Translations under genes and position numbers: made by a program | Source: JAAURB01 sp049649525 | Lineage (GTDB): Bacteria > Cyanobacteriota > Cyanobacteriia > Cyanobacteriales > Microcoleaceae | DNA length: 64,000 nucleotides | Direction: 5' to 3' | Assembly: GCA_049649525.1 (NCBI GenBank) | Contig: JBARZE010000045.1 | Location: 62,001 to 126,000 of the forward strand | In this document: positions 34,450 through 43,758 of the stretch, piece by piece | Layout of the letters: every line of letters begins with the position of its first letter | How positions within the stretch are numbered: the stretch's first letter is position 1 | Notes under the pieces: model-generated | What the model saw: the letters and a program-made list of their open reading frames with translations, nothing else | Database searches by the model: none | Told to the model about the DNA's origin: nothing

Positions 34450-35787
34450 TTAAATATTAACACCTTGAGACAGATTCGGTAAGAAGCTGACAATCTGAGG
34501 AAAGAGAATTAGCAATAACAGCACAATTAACTGCAATGTAATAAAAGGAATCACGCCTTGATAAATATCTTCTGTCGTCACTTCCGGGGGGGCAACACCG
34601 CGTAAATAGAATAAGGCAAATCCAAAGGGAGGCGTGAGAAATGAGGTTTGAATATTTGCTCCTAAAACCACACCAAACCACACTAAATCTATCCCAAAAC
34701 CTTGGGCAATTGGAACCAGTAAAGGTACGACAATAAAAACAATTTCAAAGAAGTCTATAAAGAAGCCGAGAACAAAAACTAAAAGCATTGTTACCAGTAG
34801 AAATCCGAATTTTCCGCCGGGAATATTGAGTAAAGATTCTCTAACTAAGCTATCTCCGCCTAAGCCTCTAAATACCAAACTAAAGGCTTTTGAACCAATT
34901 AAAATAAACATTACCATACAGGTGGTTCGTAAGGTGGTATCACAAACTTTACTCAGAACTTGTAAGGTTAATTTACGATGGGCGACGGCTAAAATCATCG
35001 CCCCAACACAACCCACAGCCCCCGCTTCTGTGGGGGTAGCAATACCAAAAAAGATACTACCTAAAATTAGTAAAATTAATAATAAAGGCGGAATTAAAAC
35101 TTTAACAACTCGTCCGGTGAGTCCAGGCGCTTCTAACACTTCTGTGGGTAATGCCGGAGCCACATCCGGACGAATCCAAGCAATAATTAAAACATGAATT
35201 AAGAACACACCAGTCATCAATAAACCGGGAATAAAAGAGCCGATGAATAAATCCCCCACAGAGACTCCTAATTGGTCTCCGAGTACGACTAAAACGACGC
35301 TCGGTGGAATAATTTGACCTAATGTTCCTGAAGCAACAATCACACCCGTTGCTAATTTTTTATTATAATTAAATCGGAGCATTGTGGGTAAGGAAATTAA
35401 CCCCATTGCAATCACAGTTGCCGCGACAACGCCTGTGGTAGCTGCAAGTAATGCCCCAACAATAATCACTGCGATCGCCAATCCACCCCTTATTCTACCG
35501 AACAAAACCCCCATGGTTTCTAACAGGTTTTCTGCTATTCCAGATTGTTCTAACATAGAACCTAGAAAGATAAAATAAGGAATTGCCAGTAAGGTAAAAT
35601 TATTCATTGTCCCGAAAATTTGTTGGGGCATAGCTGACCATAAAATGGGGTCAAATACTCCCAACGCCATACCAATTAAGGTAAAGAATAATGCTACACC
35701 TCCTAAAGAAAATGCCACCGGATATCCCAGGGCAAGAAATCCGAGTGCTGCCACAAACATTAGTAGACTGAGCCAATCTAGATTCAT
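34450..35787 (-). CDS. TRAP transporter large permease subunit (DctM)
   Basis: A 445-residue integral membrane protein with about 12 helices and the DctM blocks FALGYPVAFSLGG-type start (LGYPVAFSLGGVALFF), LAIPYFIFLGSMLEQSG, GTLGQIIPPSVVLVVLGDQLGVSVGDLF and LTPPFGFALFYLRGVAPPEV. It is the ion-coupled translocator of tripartite ATP-independent periplasmic transporters, which import organic anions such as C4-dicarboxylates, 2-oxoacids or sialate. The cognate small subunit gene lies 39 bases upstream; the binding protein gene is not in the window. Confidence 0.93.
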   Translation of the reverse strand: MNLDWLSLLMFVAALGFLALGYPVAFSLGGVALFFTLIGMALGVFDPILWSAMPQQIFGTMNNFTLLAIPYFIFLGSMLEQSGIAENLLETMGVLFGRIRGGLAIAVIIVGALLAATTGVVAATVIAMGLISLPTMLRFNYNKKLATGVIVASGTLGQIIPPSVVLVVLGDQLGVSVGDLFIGSFIPGLLMTGVFLIHVLIIAWIRPDVAPALPTEVLEAPGLTGRVVKVLIPPLLLILLILGSIFFGIATPTEAGAVGCVGAMILAVAHRKLTLQVLSKVCDTTLRTTCMVMFILIGSKAFSLVFRGLGGDSLVRESLLNIPGGKFGFLLVTMLLVFVLGFFIDFFEIVFIVVPLLVPIAQGFGIDLVWFGVVLGANIQTSFLTPPFGFALFYLRGVAPPEVTTEDIYQGVIPFITLQLIVLLLLILFPQIVSFLPNLSQGVNI

Positions 35788-35826
35788 ATATTTTAGTTGA
35801 ATTGAATAGTTAATTTTTTAGAATCA

Positions 35827-36387
35827 TTATTCTGGTGCGCGTCTGCGATTTTCGGGCAATGGAGGTTGAATAATACCGCGAAAAATAGCAAAGTTTTTAA
35901 TTGCTTCAGAAATTCCTTGAATGAATAACAATACAAAACTAACAATAACTAATGTTTTAATCGGATAACGAGGTAAACCGCCCGGATCTGGAGAGACTTC
36001 TAGAATACTCCAAGAATTGAACACCCAACCCCAAGAGTAAAAGATCACCATCACACAAAATGGAATCAGAAAAAATAAAGTTCCCAGACAATTAATTAAC
36101 GCTTTTTGTCTGACATTTAAACGACTTTGAACCACATCAACTCGGACATGTTCATTGTGTTTTAAAGTATAAGCTGCCCCGAGAAGAAAAATCACATCAA
36201 AAATATACCATTGCGTTTCAATAAATGCATTTGAACTTAGGTTTTGACCCACTGCACGTCCCACATATCGACCAATCACATTCCAAGTGCCGACCGCAAT
36301 CATAATTAGACTCAGCCAGTAGACAAAACGTCCTAAATATTCATTGCATCGATCAATCCAAGTAGATAACTTTAACAGAGTTTGCAC
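35827..36387 (-). CDS. TRAP transporter small permease subunit (DctQ)
   Basis: A 186-residue membrane protein with four helices. The family's RYVGRAV, FIETQWYIFDVIFLLGAAYTLKHNEHVRVDVV (WY, then NEHVRVD) and final FIQGISEAIK segments are conserved. It partners DctM in a TRAP importer. The start at 36387 is followed by a 24-residue cytosolic head. It is the first gene of the pair and is transcribed away from the EgtD gene's 3' end. No DctP-type substrate-binding gene is adjacent, which is unusual but common when that subunit is encoded elsewhere. Confidence 0.9.
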   Translation of the reverse strand: MQTLLKLSTWIDRCNEYLGRFVYWLSLIMIAVGTWNVIGRYVGRAVGQNLSSNAFIETQWYIFDVIFLLGAAYTLKHNEHVRVDVVQSRLNVRQKALINCLGTLFFLIPFCVMVIFYSWGWVFNSWSILEVSPDPGGLPRYPIKTLVIVSFVLLFIQGISEAIKNFAIFRGIIQPPLPENRRRAPE

Positions 36388-36537
36388 ATAACCTCCGATA
36401 AACTGTTACAAAATTAACAGATTAATTAGCAGTCATTTTATATGATTAACTTATTCGGTACAAATAGCCTTTAGAACGTTGAAACTTGTTAGATTTCTTA
36501 ACAACGCTCTAAAAGCCGAGGTAATAGCCCAAAACGT

Positions 36538-37587
36538 TTAAACTGGGTTAACGAACTGACACAGCAAGAGTCCAAACCAATCATTATCATCAGTCCAGTG
36601 ATGCAGTGTCTTTAATCCTTGACGCTGTAAGTCCGCTTGCAGAATATCTAAATCAAACTTACGAGAGATTTCTGTCCGAATCGTTTCCCCTTCAGCCAAT
36701 TGAATCGTTAAATCAAGTTGACGCAATTCAACAATTTGAGATTGCCGACTGCGTAAATGCATTTCGATCTGATGCTGTTGAGGATGATAAAATGCCCAAT
36801 GTTCAAACTGACTCAGTTCAAAGTTCCCCTCAAACCGACGATTAAGATGTTGCAATATATTCAAATTAAACGCGGCTGTTATCCCCTTTTTGTCATTGTA
36901 AGCTGCTTCTAAAATATTAATGGGTTTTTGTAAATCCACCCCAAGAAGCATATATTCTCCGGGTTCTAACGCCGCTGTAATTTTACCAAAAAGTTGATCG
37001 CATTCACTCGAATTTAGGTTTCCTAACGTACTTCCGAGAAATGCAATCATCCGGCTGGGTAAAGCTGTCGGTTGTAAGTGTTGCAGCGCTAATTCATAAG
37101 AACTAATTAAACCTTGAATATGCAGAGTCGGATAATCATTTAACAACTCATAAGCGCTACTTTCAAGAATACCACCACTGACATCAACGGGAACATATCG
37201 CAAAGGATAACCCAACTGTTGATAAGCATTCAGTAAAATTCGAGTTTTCGTCGAACTACCGCTGCCTAATTCTACCAGCTCACAAGGGCCTGTTAAACCA
37301 GCAATTTCTGCTGCAGCAGCTTGCAGGATACTGGCTTCAGTCCGAGTCGGGTAATATTCGGGTAACTCACAAATTTGTTCAAATAATGCCGATCCACGGT
37401 CATCATAAAAATACTTCGGTGCCAGAGTTTTAGGAGTTTGAGTGAGTCCTTGTTTGACCTGAGTTCGATCTGCTGCTTCGAGGGTTTTAACTCGGTCTGA
37501 TGAGAGCAACTGTTCTAAGTTTAACCGAGATTGAATACTTGAGCGTTCGCTAGGCTGAGGGACAGTAAAAGGTTTAGAAATTGGCAT
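36538..37587 (-). CDS. egtD: L-histidine N(alpha)-methyltransferase EgtD
   Basis: About 349 residues. EgtD trimethylates histidine to hercynine, the first step of ergothioneine synthesis. Family features: LAPKYFYDDRGSALFEQICELPEYYPTRTEASIL at the start, ELGSGSSTKTRILL for S-adenosylmethionine, and FLGSTLGNLNSSECDQLF. I prefer the ATG at 37587 to a GTG two codons upstream. EgtB, the sulfoxide synthase that normally pairs with it, is not in the window; in cyanobacteria the two are not always adjacent. Ergothioneine is an antioxidant that such organisms are known to make. Confidence 0.93.
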   Translation of the reverse strand: MPISKPFTVPQPSERSSIQSRLNLEQLLSSDRVKTLEAADRTQVKQGLTQTPKTLAPKYFYDDRGSALFEQICELPEYYPTRTEASILQAAAAEIAGLTGPCELVELGSGSSTKTRILLNAYQQLGYPLRYVPVDVSGGILESSAYELLNDYPTLHIQGLISSYELALQHLQPTALPSRMIAFLGSTLGNLNSSECDQLFGKITAALEPGEYMLLGVDLQKPINILEAAYNDKKGITAAFNLNILQHLNRRFEGNFELSQFEHWAFYHPQQHQIEMHLRSRQSQIVELRQLDLTIQLAEGETIRTEISRKFDLDILQADLQRQGLKTLHHWTDDNDWFGLLLCQFVNPV

Positions 37588-37817
37588 GATCACTTGACAA
37601 AATTAACAATTTAGAGTCTATGAGCGTTATTTTTACAAAAAATTTAACAGACTACCGCTGTGTATTTTCTCATAGTTGTTGATAATTAGTCATAAGCCAT
37701 TAGACTTAGGTTATGAGTTGATTCTATTGTTTGAAGAACAAATTAAAGTAATCCGGATTTTATATTTTCTTCAGGCTAGATCAGATTGATGGATCTTCAA
37801 TCTTCATTAAAAAATAC

Positions 37818-38876
37818 TTAATGAGAGATAGATTTCAAACTTACGCCGAGTCCTGGTCGATCATTTGGAATTAGACAACCATCACGAATTTCTGCGCCTT
37901 GAAACGGATCATCAACTAAGTTTAAATGAGAATCTAGATCTAAATAATCGGCTAAAGGAGATAAATGAGCTGCTGCAGTATTGGCAATACAACTATCAGA
38001 ATAACAGCCAAACATGACTTTTAATCCGTAAGCTTTGGCGGTATGAATCATTCGTAATGCTTCTCTGAGTCCGCCTGATTTCATTAACTTAATATTTATT
38101 CCATCTATACAATGAGCTAGTTTAGGAATATCTTGACTCGTCCAACAGCTTTCATCAACAAAAATGGGTAAAGGAGACTGTTGATAAAGTTGAGATAATT
38201 GTTCTAAAGTAATATCAGCCGCTAGGGGTTGTTCGATGTATTCAACTCCCATAGACTTTAACCGATCGCACATGATAATGGCTTCCTCTAAAGTCCACCC
38301 GCCGTTGGCATCAACATATAATAAAGCGTCTTGAGGAGCAACTTTTTTAACGGCTAATAACATTGCAATATCTGCCTCAATTCCATCAGGACTGCCTAAT
38401 TTTACCTTTAAAACTCGAACATTCAAATAATCAATCCAATCTTTAACCCTTGCTTGAGCGCCTGCTGGGGTATTAATACCAATTGTAACCGAAATAGGAA
38501 CAATATTATCACGATTTAATCCCCATAATTTCCATAATGGTAAACCTAGTTTTTTCCCTAACCAGTCATAAATTGCTAAATCTAAAGCTGTTTTAGCGGC
38601 TGATGGCAGTTGATATTCAGTTAATAATATATCAATTAATTGTCGATCAAAAGGAGTTAAAGTTAATAATTTAGGGGAAATTTTAGTTAAAGCTTCAACT
38701 AATATTTTAGCCGTTTGAGGAGAATATCCGACGGAAAAAGGAGAAGCTTCTCCCCAGCCTTCAACACCATCTTGTTTCAGTTTAACCCAAACGTTGGTAG
38801 ACTGAGCCGTTGTCCCGCGACTGATGGTTAGGGGAAATCGTTTATTAACTGTAAAGGTTTGAATATCGAGTTCCAT
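37818..38876 (-). CDS. Dipeptide epimerase (L-Ala-D/L-Glu-epimerase-like) of the enolase superfamily
   Basis: A 352-residue enolase-superfamily protein of the muconate lactonizing enzyme subgroup. The catalytic Lys motif is seen in VLKVKLGSPDG, with metal ligands in LYVDANGGWT (Asp), EYIEQPL (Glu) and IFVDESC (Asp), and the second Lys in INIKLMKSGGL. These match L-Ala-D/L-Glu epimerases used in peptidoglycan recycling, but related members handle other dipeptides or N-succinyl amino acids. All catalytic residues are kept, so it is likely active. It stands alone on the minus strand, divergent from the alpha/beta-hydrolase gene at 38999. Confidence 0.85.
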   Translation of the reverse strand: MELDIQTFTVNKRFPLTISRGTTAQSTNVWVKLKQDGVEGWGEASPFSVGYSPQTAKILVEALTKISPKLLTLTPFDRQLIDILLTEYQLPSAAKTALDLAIYDWLGKKLGLPLWKLWGLNRDNIVPISVTIGINTPAGAQARVKDWIDYLNVRVLKVKLGSPDGIEADIAMLLAVKKVAPQDALLYVDANGGWTLEEAIIMCDRLKSMGVEYIEQPLAADITLEQLSQLYQQSPLPIFVDESCWTSQDIPKLAHCIDGINIKLMKSGGLREALRMIHTAKAYGLKVMFGCYSDSCIANTAAAHLSPLADYLDLDSHLNLVDDPFQGAEIRDGCLIPNDRPGLGVSLKSISH

Positions 38877-38998
38877 TTTTGAGAATGATGCTGATTTGAA
38901 GGTTTAGAGACATTCTAAACTAAAAATGAGATAAGTTTACAAGTCTGCACTTTATGTTGTAGTCTTAAATTAATTTATGATCATCTGTCTATAAAATC

Positions 38999-39844
38999 GT
39001 GTCAACTCATCAAAACACCTTAAAAGTTGGAAAATTAGAATGGTTTTATCGAGAAACAACTGCTGAAAATACCGATAAACTTCCTATTTTATTTCTGCAT
39101 GGCATCATTTCTCAAAGTTATAGTTGGCGACAGTTAACCAAAGACTTATCCGCTCAAAACTATCGCACCATTGGGCCTGACTGGATTGGATCTGGGTTTT
39201 CTGCTAAACCCGATAAACGAGATTTCACTTATACACCCGATGCCTTCATTCAAGAACTAGATCAGTTTATTGAAACAATTGAACTGAATAAATTTCATTT
39301 AGTAGTACAGGGATTTCTGGGATCAGTTGGGTTACAATATGCTTTGCGTCATCCGGGTAAAATAGAACGTTTAATTATTCTCAATACTCCTGTTTCAACC
39401 GAAGCAAAATTACCCTGGAAAGTTCAACAAATAGGATTACCTTTCGTTGGGGATATGATGGCACAAGATCCATTACTGGTCGATCGGACTCTTGAAGGCG
39501 GTAGTCGTTTTGTAATTGAAGATAAAGATTTAGATGTGTATCGTCGTCCCTTTTTACAAGCCTCTGCTTCAGGGCGATCGCTCATTGCCACCATCAAAAA
39601 TTTGCAACTCAAACAAGCCATGAGTGAAATTGTATCAGGGTTTAAAACTTGGGATCATCCCACACAAATTATCTGGGGTACAGCCGATCCATGGTTAACC
39701 ATAGAACAAGCTAAAGAATTTGCTAACTTAATTTCAGGTTCTGAATTTATTGCATTAGAAAAAGCCGGACATTATCCTCAGGAACATTGGCCTCAAGAAA
39801 TTAGTGAAGCGATGTTACTCTTCTTACGAAAAACAGCAGTTTAA
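38999..39844 (+). CDS. Alpha/beta-hydrolase-fold protein related to haloalkane dehalogenases, nucleophile absent
   Basis: A 281-residue protein with the fold's oxyanion segment LFLHGIISQSYSW (HG at 34-35), a GPDWIGSGFSAKP strand and a C-terminal GTADPWL acid and AGHYP histidine (His258). In haloalkane dehalogenases the nucleophile sits in LVVQDWGG; here the same place reads LVVQGFLGS (101-109), so Gly105 replaces the Asp and no Ser or Cys substitutes. The protein therefore should not do normal ester or haloalkane hydrolysis, although the acid and base remain. The start is a GTG at 38999. Single gene, unknown role. Confidence 0.8.
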   Translation: MSTHQNTLKVGKLEWFYRETTAENTDKLPILFLHGIISQSYSWRQLTKDLSAQNYRTIGPDWIGSGFSAKPDKRDFTYTPDAFIQELDQFIETIELNKFHLVVQGFLGSVGLQYALRHPGKIERLIILNTPVSTEAKLPWKVQQIGLPFVGDMMAQDPLLVDRTLEGGSRFVIEDKDLDVYRRPFLQASASGRSLIATIKNLQLKQAMSEIVSGFKTWDHPTQIIWGTADPWLTIEQAKEFANLISGSEFIALEKAGHYPQEHWPQEISEAMLLFLRKTAV

Positions 39845-40042
39845 TTGTTAGATGGGGATGTTGGCAAACACAATTTAGGGTTCTTCACTGAACCCATCAA
39901 TCACTTTATTTAAATTGATGATAAATATTGGTAGTCAAGCTTTGTGTTGAAAAAATAATCTCAGCTACTGTTTTGTTTTGGAAACAGGAATTACTGATGC
40001 TAATGCTTTGTTGAAAAATACTCAATTCAATGCGCTCGACCG

Positions 40043-40396
40043 TTAATCTATAGCAATTGAGACAATAAACCCGCCTGCGTAAGCCTCAGCACCGACATCA
40101 ATAGAGTAAGACCCTGAATGTTGGCGGGTGATACTAGCCTTGGCTGCCGCCTCTAATTCTGCCGCAGTAATGGCTTCTTCCGGGTCTTTAGCATGAACTT
40201 GTATTACGCCTGTTGCCACCCCAACAGCACCTTTGTCGTGTCCGACCACAAGAGCAGAAAGATCGCTTAAGACTGTGGTCAACTCACCTAATGCTTGGCC
40301 TGAAGCATCTAAAGAAATACCCAGTCCCCCTCCAATCGGATTTTGAGTTTCCTCGGTTGATAGTGTTTCTAAGTAAGAAAGATTAGAAATTTTCAT
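40043..40396 (-). CDS. Putative double-glycine leader peptide (exported or RiPP-like precursor)
   Basis: A 117-residue small protein starting MKISNLSYLETLSTEETQ and reaching NPIGGG at residues 19-24. The leader pattern (KISNLSYLE, acidic stretch, then GG) is that of cyanobacterial peptides processed by C39-peptidase ABC exporters. The remaining ~93 residues are Ala/Gly/Ser-rich, with no Cys and few Lys or Arg, and end in a beta-prone AGGFIVSIAID. Peptidase-exporter or modification genes are not adjacent. The translation start is an ATG with a 24-residue leader of normal length. Family name not recognised; export by a transporter encoded elsewhere is inference. Confidence 0.6.
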   Translation of the reverse strand: MKISNLSYLETLSTEETQNPIGGGLGISLDASGQALGELTTVLSDLSALVVGHDKGAVGVATGVIQVHAKDPEEAITAAELEAAAKASITRQHSGSYSIDVGAEAYAGGFIVSIAID

Positions 40397-41039
40397 GATT
40401 TGCCTTTGAATCTATCCCATAACTACAAATTTATCAAGACTATTTTAATAATTAAAATTATAGCCATGTTGCCAATTTGGCAATTTTGTCGCATTAAATG
40501 GATCTAATTATCTATTTCAATCAACTTTTTTACTTCATCCTATTATCGACTGATTAACAATATAATTATTATATATATTTTTAAAAACACTTCTATATCT
40601 AATCGCTAAAGCTGTTTAATTTTCATTAAAACCTACTTGATAAACTCTAAATTAATATAAATTATCTTATTTAATACATCTAGGCTTTAAGTTTAATTCA
40701 CTGCTATACAAGCTTGAACAAGAGTTATCATTTTATGGAGATGATTGAGCTAGGGTGGCAGGCTCAATTTAGCTCAATTTAAATAAATTAGAATGAATTG
40801 AGAATGAGACCATCTTTCAGAAACAGTTATGTTAAAATAATTTAGACGATATTAGGAGAATCTGATATGATGAAGCTTGCCGTTTTGTTAATTTAGAGAA
40901 GCCTCTAGCCTATTAAATTGAAGACTTTTTTGAGGTTTATTATTAACATTCAATATTTCTAATGAAAATCGATTCTGCAGTCTCAGCAGTTTAGATAATT
41001 TATTTCACTCAAGGTAGAGTTTATCACTAAAATTATATA
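40397..41039. other. AT-rich spacer upstream of the leader peptide and SirB1 genes
   Basis: A 643-base divergent spacer, strongly AT-rich with homopolymer runs. Near 40867 a 9-codon frame with a ribosome-site-like AGGAGA precedes the SirB1 gene, too short to be called. Nothing else recognised. Confidence 0.35.
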
Positions 41040-41861
41040 ATGAAATTTTCACAGGCAAAACAAAATTTTTATCAACAAATCAATCAATCCGATTCACAGA
41101 TAGATTTAGCATTATCAGCACTCTATATTGCTCAAAATCAATTTAATGAAATCAATCCTCAACAATATATTCATGCTTTAGATGCAATAGCAGCCGAAAT
41201 TAAAGCACGATTACCTCAATCTCGTTATCCTTTAAAAATCATTCAAACTATTAATAAATATTTATTTCAAGAGTTAGGATTTATAGGAAACTATGAAAAT
41301 TATTATGATCCATTGAATAGCTATTTAAATCAGGTAATTAAACGGCGCACAGGAATTCCGATTACCTTGTCAGTTATTTATTTAGAAATTGCGAAAAGAA
41401 TTGATTTTCCGATGGTAGGAATTGGTATGCCGGGACATTTTTTAATCCGTCCAGATTTTGAAGAAGCGGGAATTTATGTAGATGCTTTTAATCAAGGTGA
41501 AGTGCTATTTACCGAAGATTGTGAAGCGAGACTATCACAAATTTATCATCAACCTGTTCAACTAAAACCCGAGTTTTTAGCCGCTGTTAGTCAGCGTCAA
41601 ATTTTAGCCCGAATTTTAACAAATTTAAAAATTATTTATATGAATTCAGAACAATTTGAAATAGCTGTTTCAATGATAGAATTTATTCTACTATTATTTC
41701 CTAATGCGATTACAGAAAAACGCGATCGCGGTATTCTTTATTATCAGCTAAAACGTTGGATAGAAGCCAGACAGGATTTAGAGGACTACTTACGATACTC
41801 TCCCTCGGGTCAAGATGCATCAGTGATTCGCCAACTATTGGCTCGAATTGCCTCCTATTAA
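41040..41861 (+). CDS. SirB1-like transglutaminase-fold/TPR protein
   Basis: A 273-residue soluble protein of the SirB1 family. The core QELGFIGNYENYYDPLNSYLNQVIKRRTGIPITLSVIYLEIAKR is the SirB1 hallmark (N-x-E-N-Y-Y-DP, RRTGIPI). It is followed by GMPGHFLI and an FLAAVSQRQILARILTNLKIIY region, then a tetratricopeptide-like C-terminus (FELAVSMIEFILLLFP-type helices, RWIEARQDLEDYLRYSP). The catalytic Cys of transglutaminases is absent in this family. Function is not firmly known. The gene stands alone with normal codon use. Confidence 0.85.
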   Translation: MKFSQAKQNFYQQINQSDSQIDLALSALYIAQNQFNEINPQQYIHALDAIAAEIKARLPQSRYPLKIIQTINKYLFQELGFIGNYENYYDPLNSYLNQVIKRRTGIPITLSVIYLEIAKRIDFPMVGIGMPGHFLIRPDFEEAGIYVDAFNQGEVLFTEDCEARLSQIYHQPVQLKPEFLAAVSQRQILARILTNLKIIYMNSEQFEIAVSMIEFILLLFPNAITEKRDRGILYYQLKRWIEARQDLEDYLRYSPSGQDASVIRQLLARIASY

Positions 41862-42030
41862 ATTGACTGAGTGGGGAACTTTGATGATCATCACAAAGAC
41901 ATACTAGACTAGTGGACAATTAAAGGTAAACTGTTTTAAGTCTGAACCTTAACTTCAGAAATAGTATCTAAACTACAGAAGCGTCCAATCGACTGTAACT
42001 GTAAATTAAACGTTAGTAAGGAAATAAGCA

Positions 42031-42663
42031 ATGAATTTTTCGATCGAGCCAGGGTTTCGTAGTCCTTATAAATTCTTTACCCAAGGCATCTCAAAATATA
42101 TTTCTCTGGGGGTTGCCATGATTTTGGGGGTCATCTCCAGTATTATCATCTTTGCTCGACCCGCTCCCGCTGTCGATGCACTACAAGTGAAGTATGGTGC
42201 AGCAAGCATTTCTGTTGAATTTGCAGATCTTAATACTTTTGCAGAAAGCGGAGAACAATCTAATCAGCTTCGAGCCTTATTTTCATTAGCAGACTTAAGT
42301 GATGCTCAAATAGCAGATGTTCGGACTGCTTTGAATTTCGGTTTTAATATTCCAGAAAATCTTGTCGATTCATTGCTCGGTTCTAGCTATGGTAGGTTAG
42401 CTTTAGGCGCATTTAGTTTATTTGTTACCCCTGGTAGTCAAATTGATCAAATTGCAGATAATGTGATTGATGCAGTCAAAACAGCAACTAGAGATGGTAG
42501 ATTAACTTTCTTAGAACTGATTTTAAGCTACGAAGGAATAGATGTAATTGAAGTTAATGCAGAGGCTTTAGTTGGCATCTATCAAGATATATCAGCCTTT
42601 GGAGAACAAGCTCTTGAATTTATCAGAGCACAACCAGAAGTTCAAGATATTATTTGTGGATAA
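42031..42663 (+). CDS. DUF1400-type exported protein
   Basis: A 210-residue protein with an N-terminal membrane anchor or signal (about 24-46, ISLGVAMILGVISSIIIFARPAPAVD), then LQVKYGAASISVEFADLNTFAESG, the start of DUF1400, a domain often fused to the N-terminus of alpha/beta hydrolases in cyanobacteria. Here the hydrolase part is missing and only the helical DUF1400 unit remains, ending IRAQPEVQDIICG. Likely periplasmic. Function unknown; whether it is a truncated hydrolase or a natural stand-alone form cannot be decided. Confidence 0.75.
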   Translation: MNFSIEPGFRSPYKFFTQGISKYISLGVAMILGVISSIIIFARPAPAVDALQVKYGAASISVEFADLNTFAESGEQSNQLRALFSLADLSDAQIADVRTALNFGFNIPENLVDSLLGSSYGRLALGAFSLFVTPGSQIDQIADNVIDAVKTATRDGRLTFLELILSYEGIDVIEVNAEALVGIYQDISAFGEQALEFIRAQPEVQDIICG

Positions 42664-42770
42664 TCCCATAATTTATATTCAACCAATCTAATTAAATACC
42701 TGTCCTTTTTATCTATTTTTACAATAATTAGGACAGGTTTACTTTATGATCAAATCCTTTCAGTGATATC

Positions 42771-43475
42771 ATGTTTCTCTCTCCTCTGAGTTTAGTCAGT
42801 GCTATTTCTCGACAATTTCCAGAAGCACTATTTTATCAACCGACAACTCAACCCGTTATTGCTTTAACAATTGATGATGTGGGAGATGCTTCAACCCAAC
42901 AAATTATTAATGTTATTGCAGATTATAACCAAAAAATAGCGGGTATTTCTCGGGGTGTGAATGCTACCTTTTTTATTACTACTCATCACCTAAAAAATAA
43001 TTACGGTATTCTAGAAACGATTTTAAAACATAACTATGAAATCGGAAATCATGGTATTTATGATCGAACTCATGCTGACTTAAACCCGGATGAATTTGCA
43101 CAAGAATTTCAACAGGCACATGAGACACTGACAAGAGACACTAAAGCGGTGGTGAAATGGTTTAGACCCGGTCGAGGACGCTATAACCAAACGATGGTTA
43201 AAACTTTATCTCAGATGGCAAAAAATGCCGGATATTATCCTCTATTTGCCTTGGCTTCTATGATTCCCCTCGATACCTTTCAATTTACTAATTATCCTCA
43301 GTTTACAACTCGATATGTGTCTCAATTCATTTTTCCCGGTGCAATTTTAGTCTTACATGGCGGCTCAATTTCTCGCTCTCGTCAAACTGTTACTGCTTTG
43401 AAACACATCTTATCTTATTGCGATCGCCATCATTATCGTGTAGTGAGTCTAAGCGAGTTATACGAACAATTTTAG
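42771..43475 (+). CDS. Polysaccharide deacetylase-like protein (NodB fold)
   Basis: A 234-residue NodB-homology protein. IALTIDDVGDASTQQII holds the metal/base Asp-Asp, and EIGNHGIYDRTHADLNPDEF holds the metal His pair, although the spacing between the two histidines is two residues longer than the usual H-T-x3-H form. FRPGRGRYNQTM (arginine of motif 3) and ILVLHGGSI (motif 5) follow. Members remove acetyl groups from polysaccharide or peptidoglycan GlcNAc. There is no obvious signal peptide. It lies 107 bases after the DUF1400 gene in the same direction. Confidence 0.85.
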   Translation: MFLSPLSLVSAISRQFPEALFYQPTTQPVIALTIDDVGDASTQQIINVIADYNQKIAGISRGVNATFFITTHHLKNNYGILETILKHNYEIGNHGIYDRTHADLNPDEFAQEFQQAHETLTRDTKAVVKWFRPGRGRYNQTMVKTLSQMAKNAGYYPLFALASMIPLDTFQFTNYPQFTTRYVSQFIFPGAILVLHGGSISRSRQTVTALKHILSYCDRHHYRVVSLSELYEQF

Positions 43476-43758
43476 TCTAATTTATTGTTGAATCTGAGTC
43501 CTATAATTGTCATCAAACTCGCTCTTGTTTTGAATTGAATTTTATACTAAGTATTATATAATTTGTGAAAAATTATGACTGTAGTCAGTGGCTAGACGGG
43601 AGCGTCTAGCAAAGGATTGACTTAAAAAAGTATCATATCACAATACTTTATAGATAAACATCACAATTTCCCTGAAAGAGGTTGTTATATGATGAAAGAA
43701 GGAATTAACTTATGGTGCATTTTGCATAACTTAACTATCATTGCATTTTACTAGCACT

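Noticed and set aside
40867..40896. 9-codon frame with an AGGAGA site upstream of the SirB1-like gene
   Set aside because: Too short to judge, and the real start of the SirB1-like gene has its own ATG at 41040; no attenuator structure was seen.
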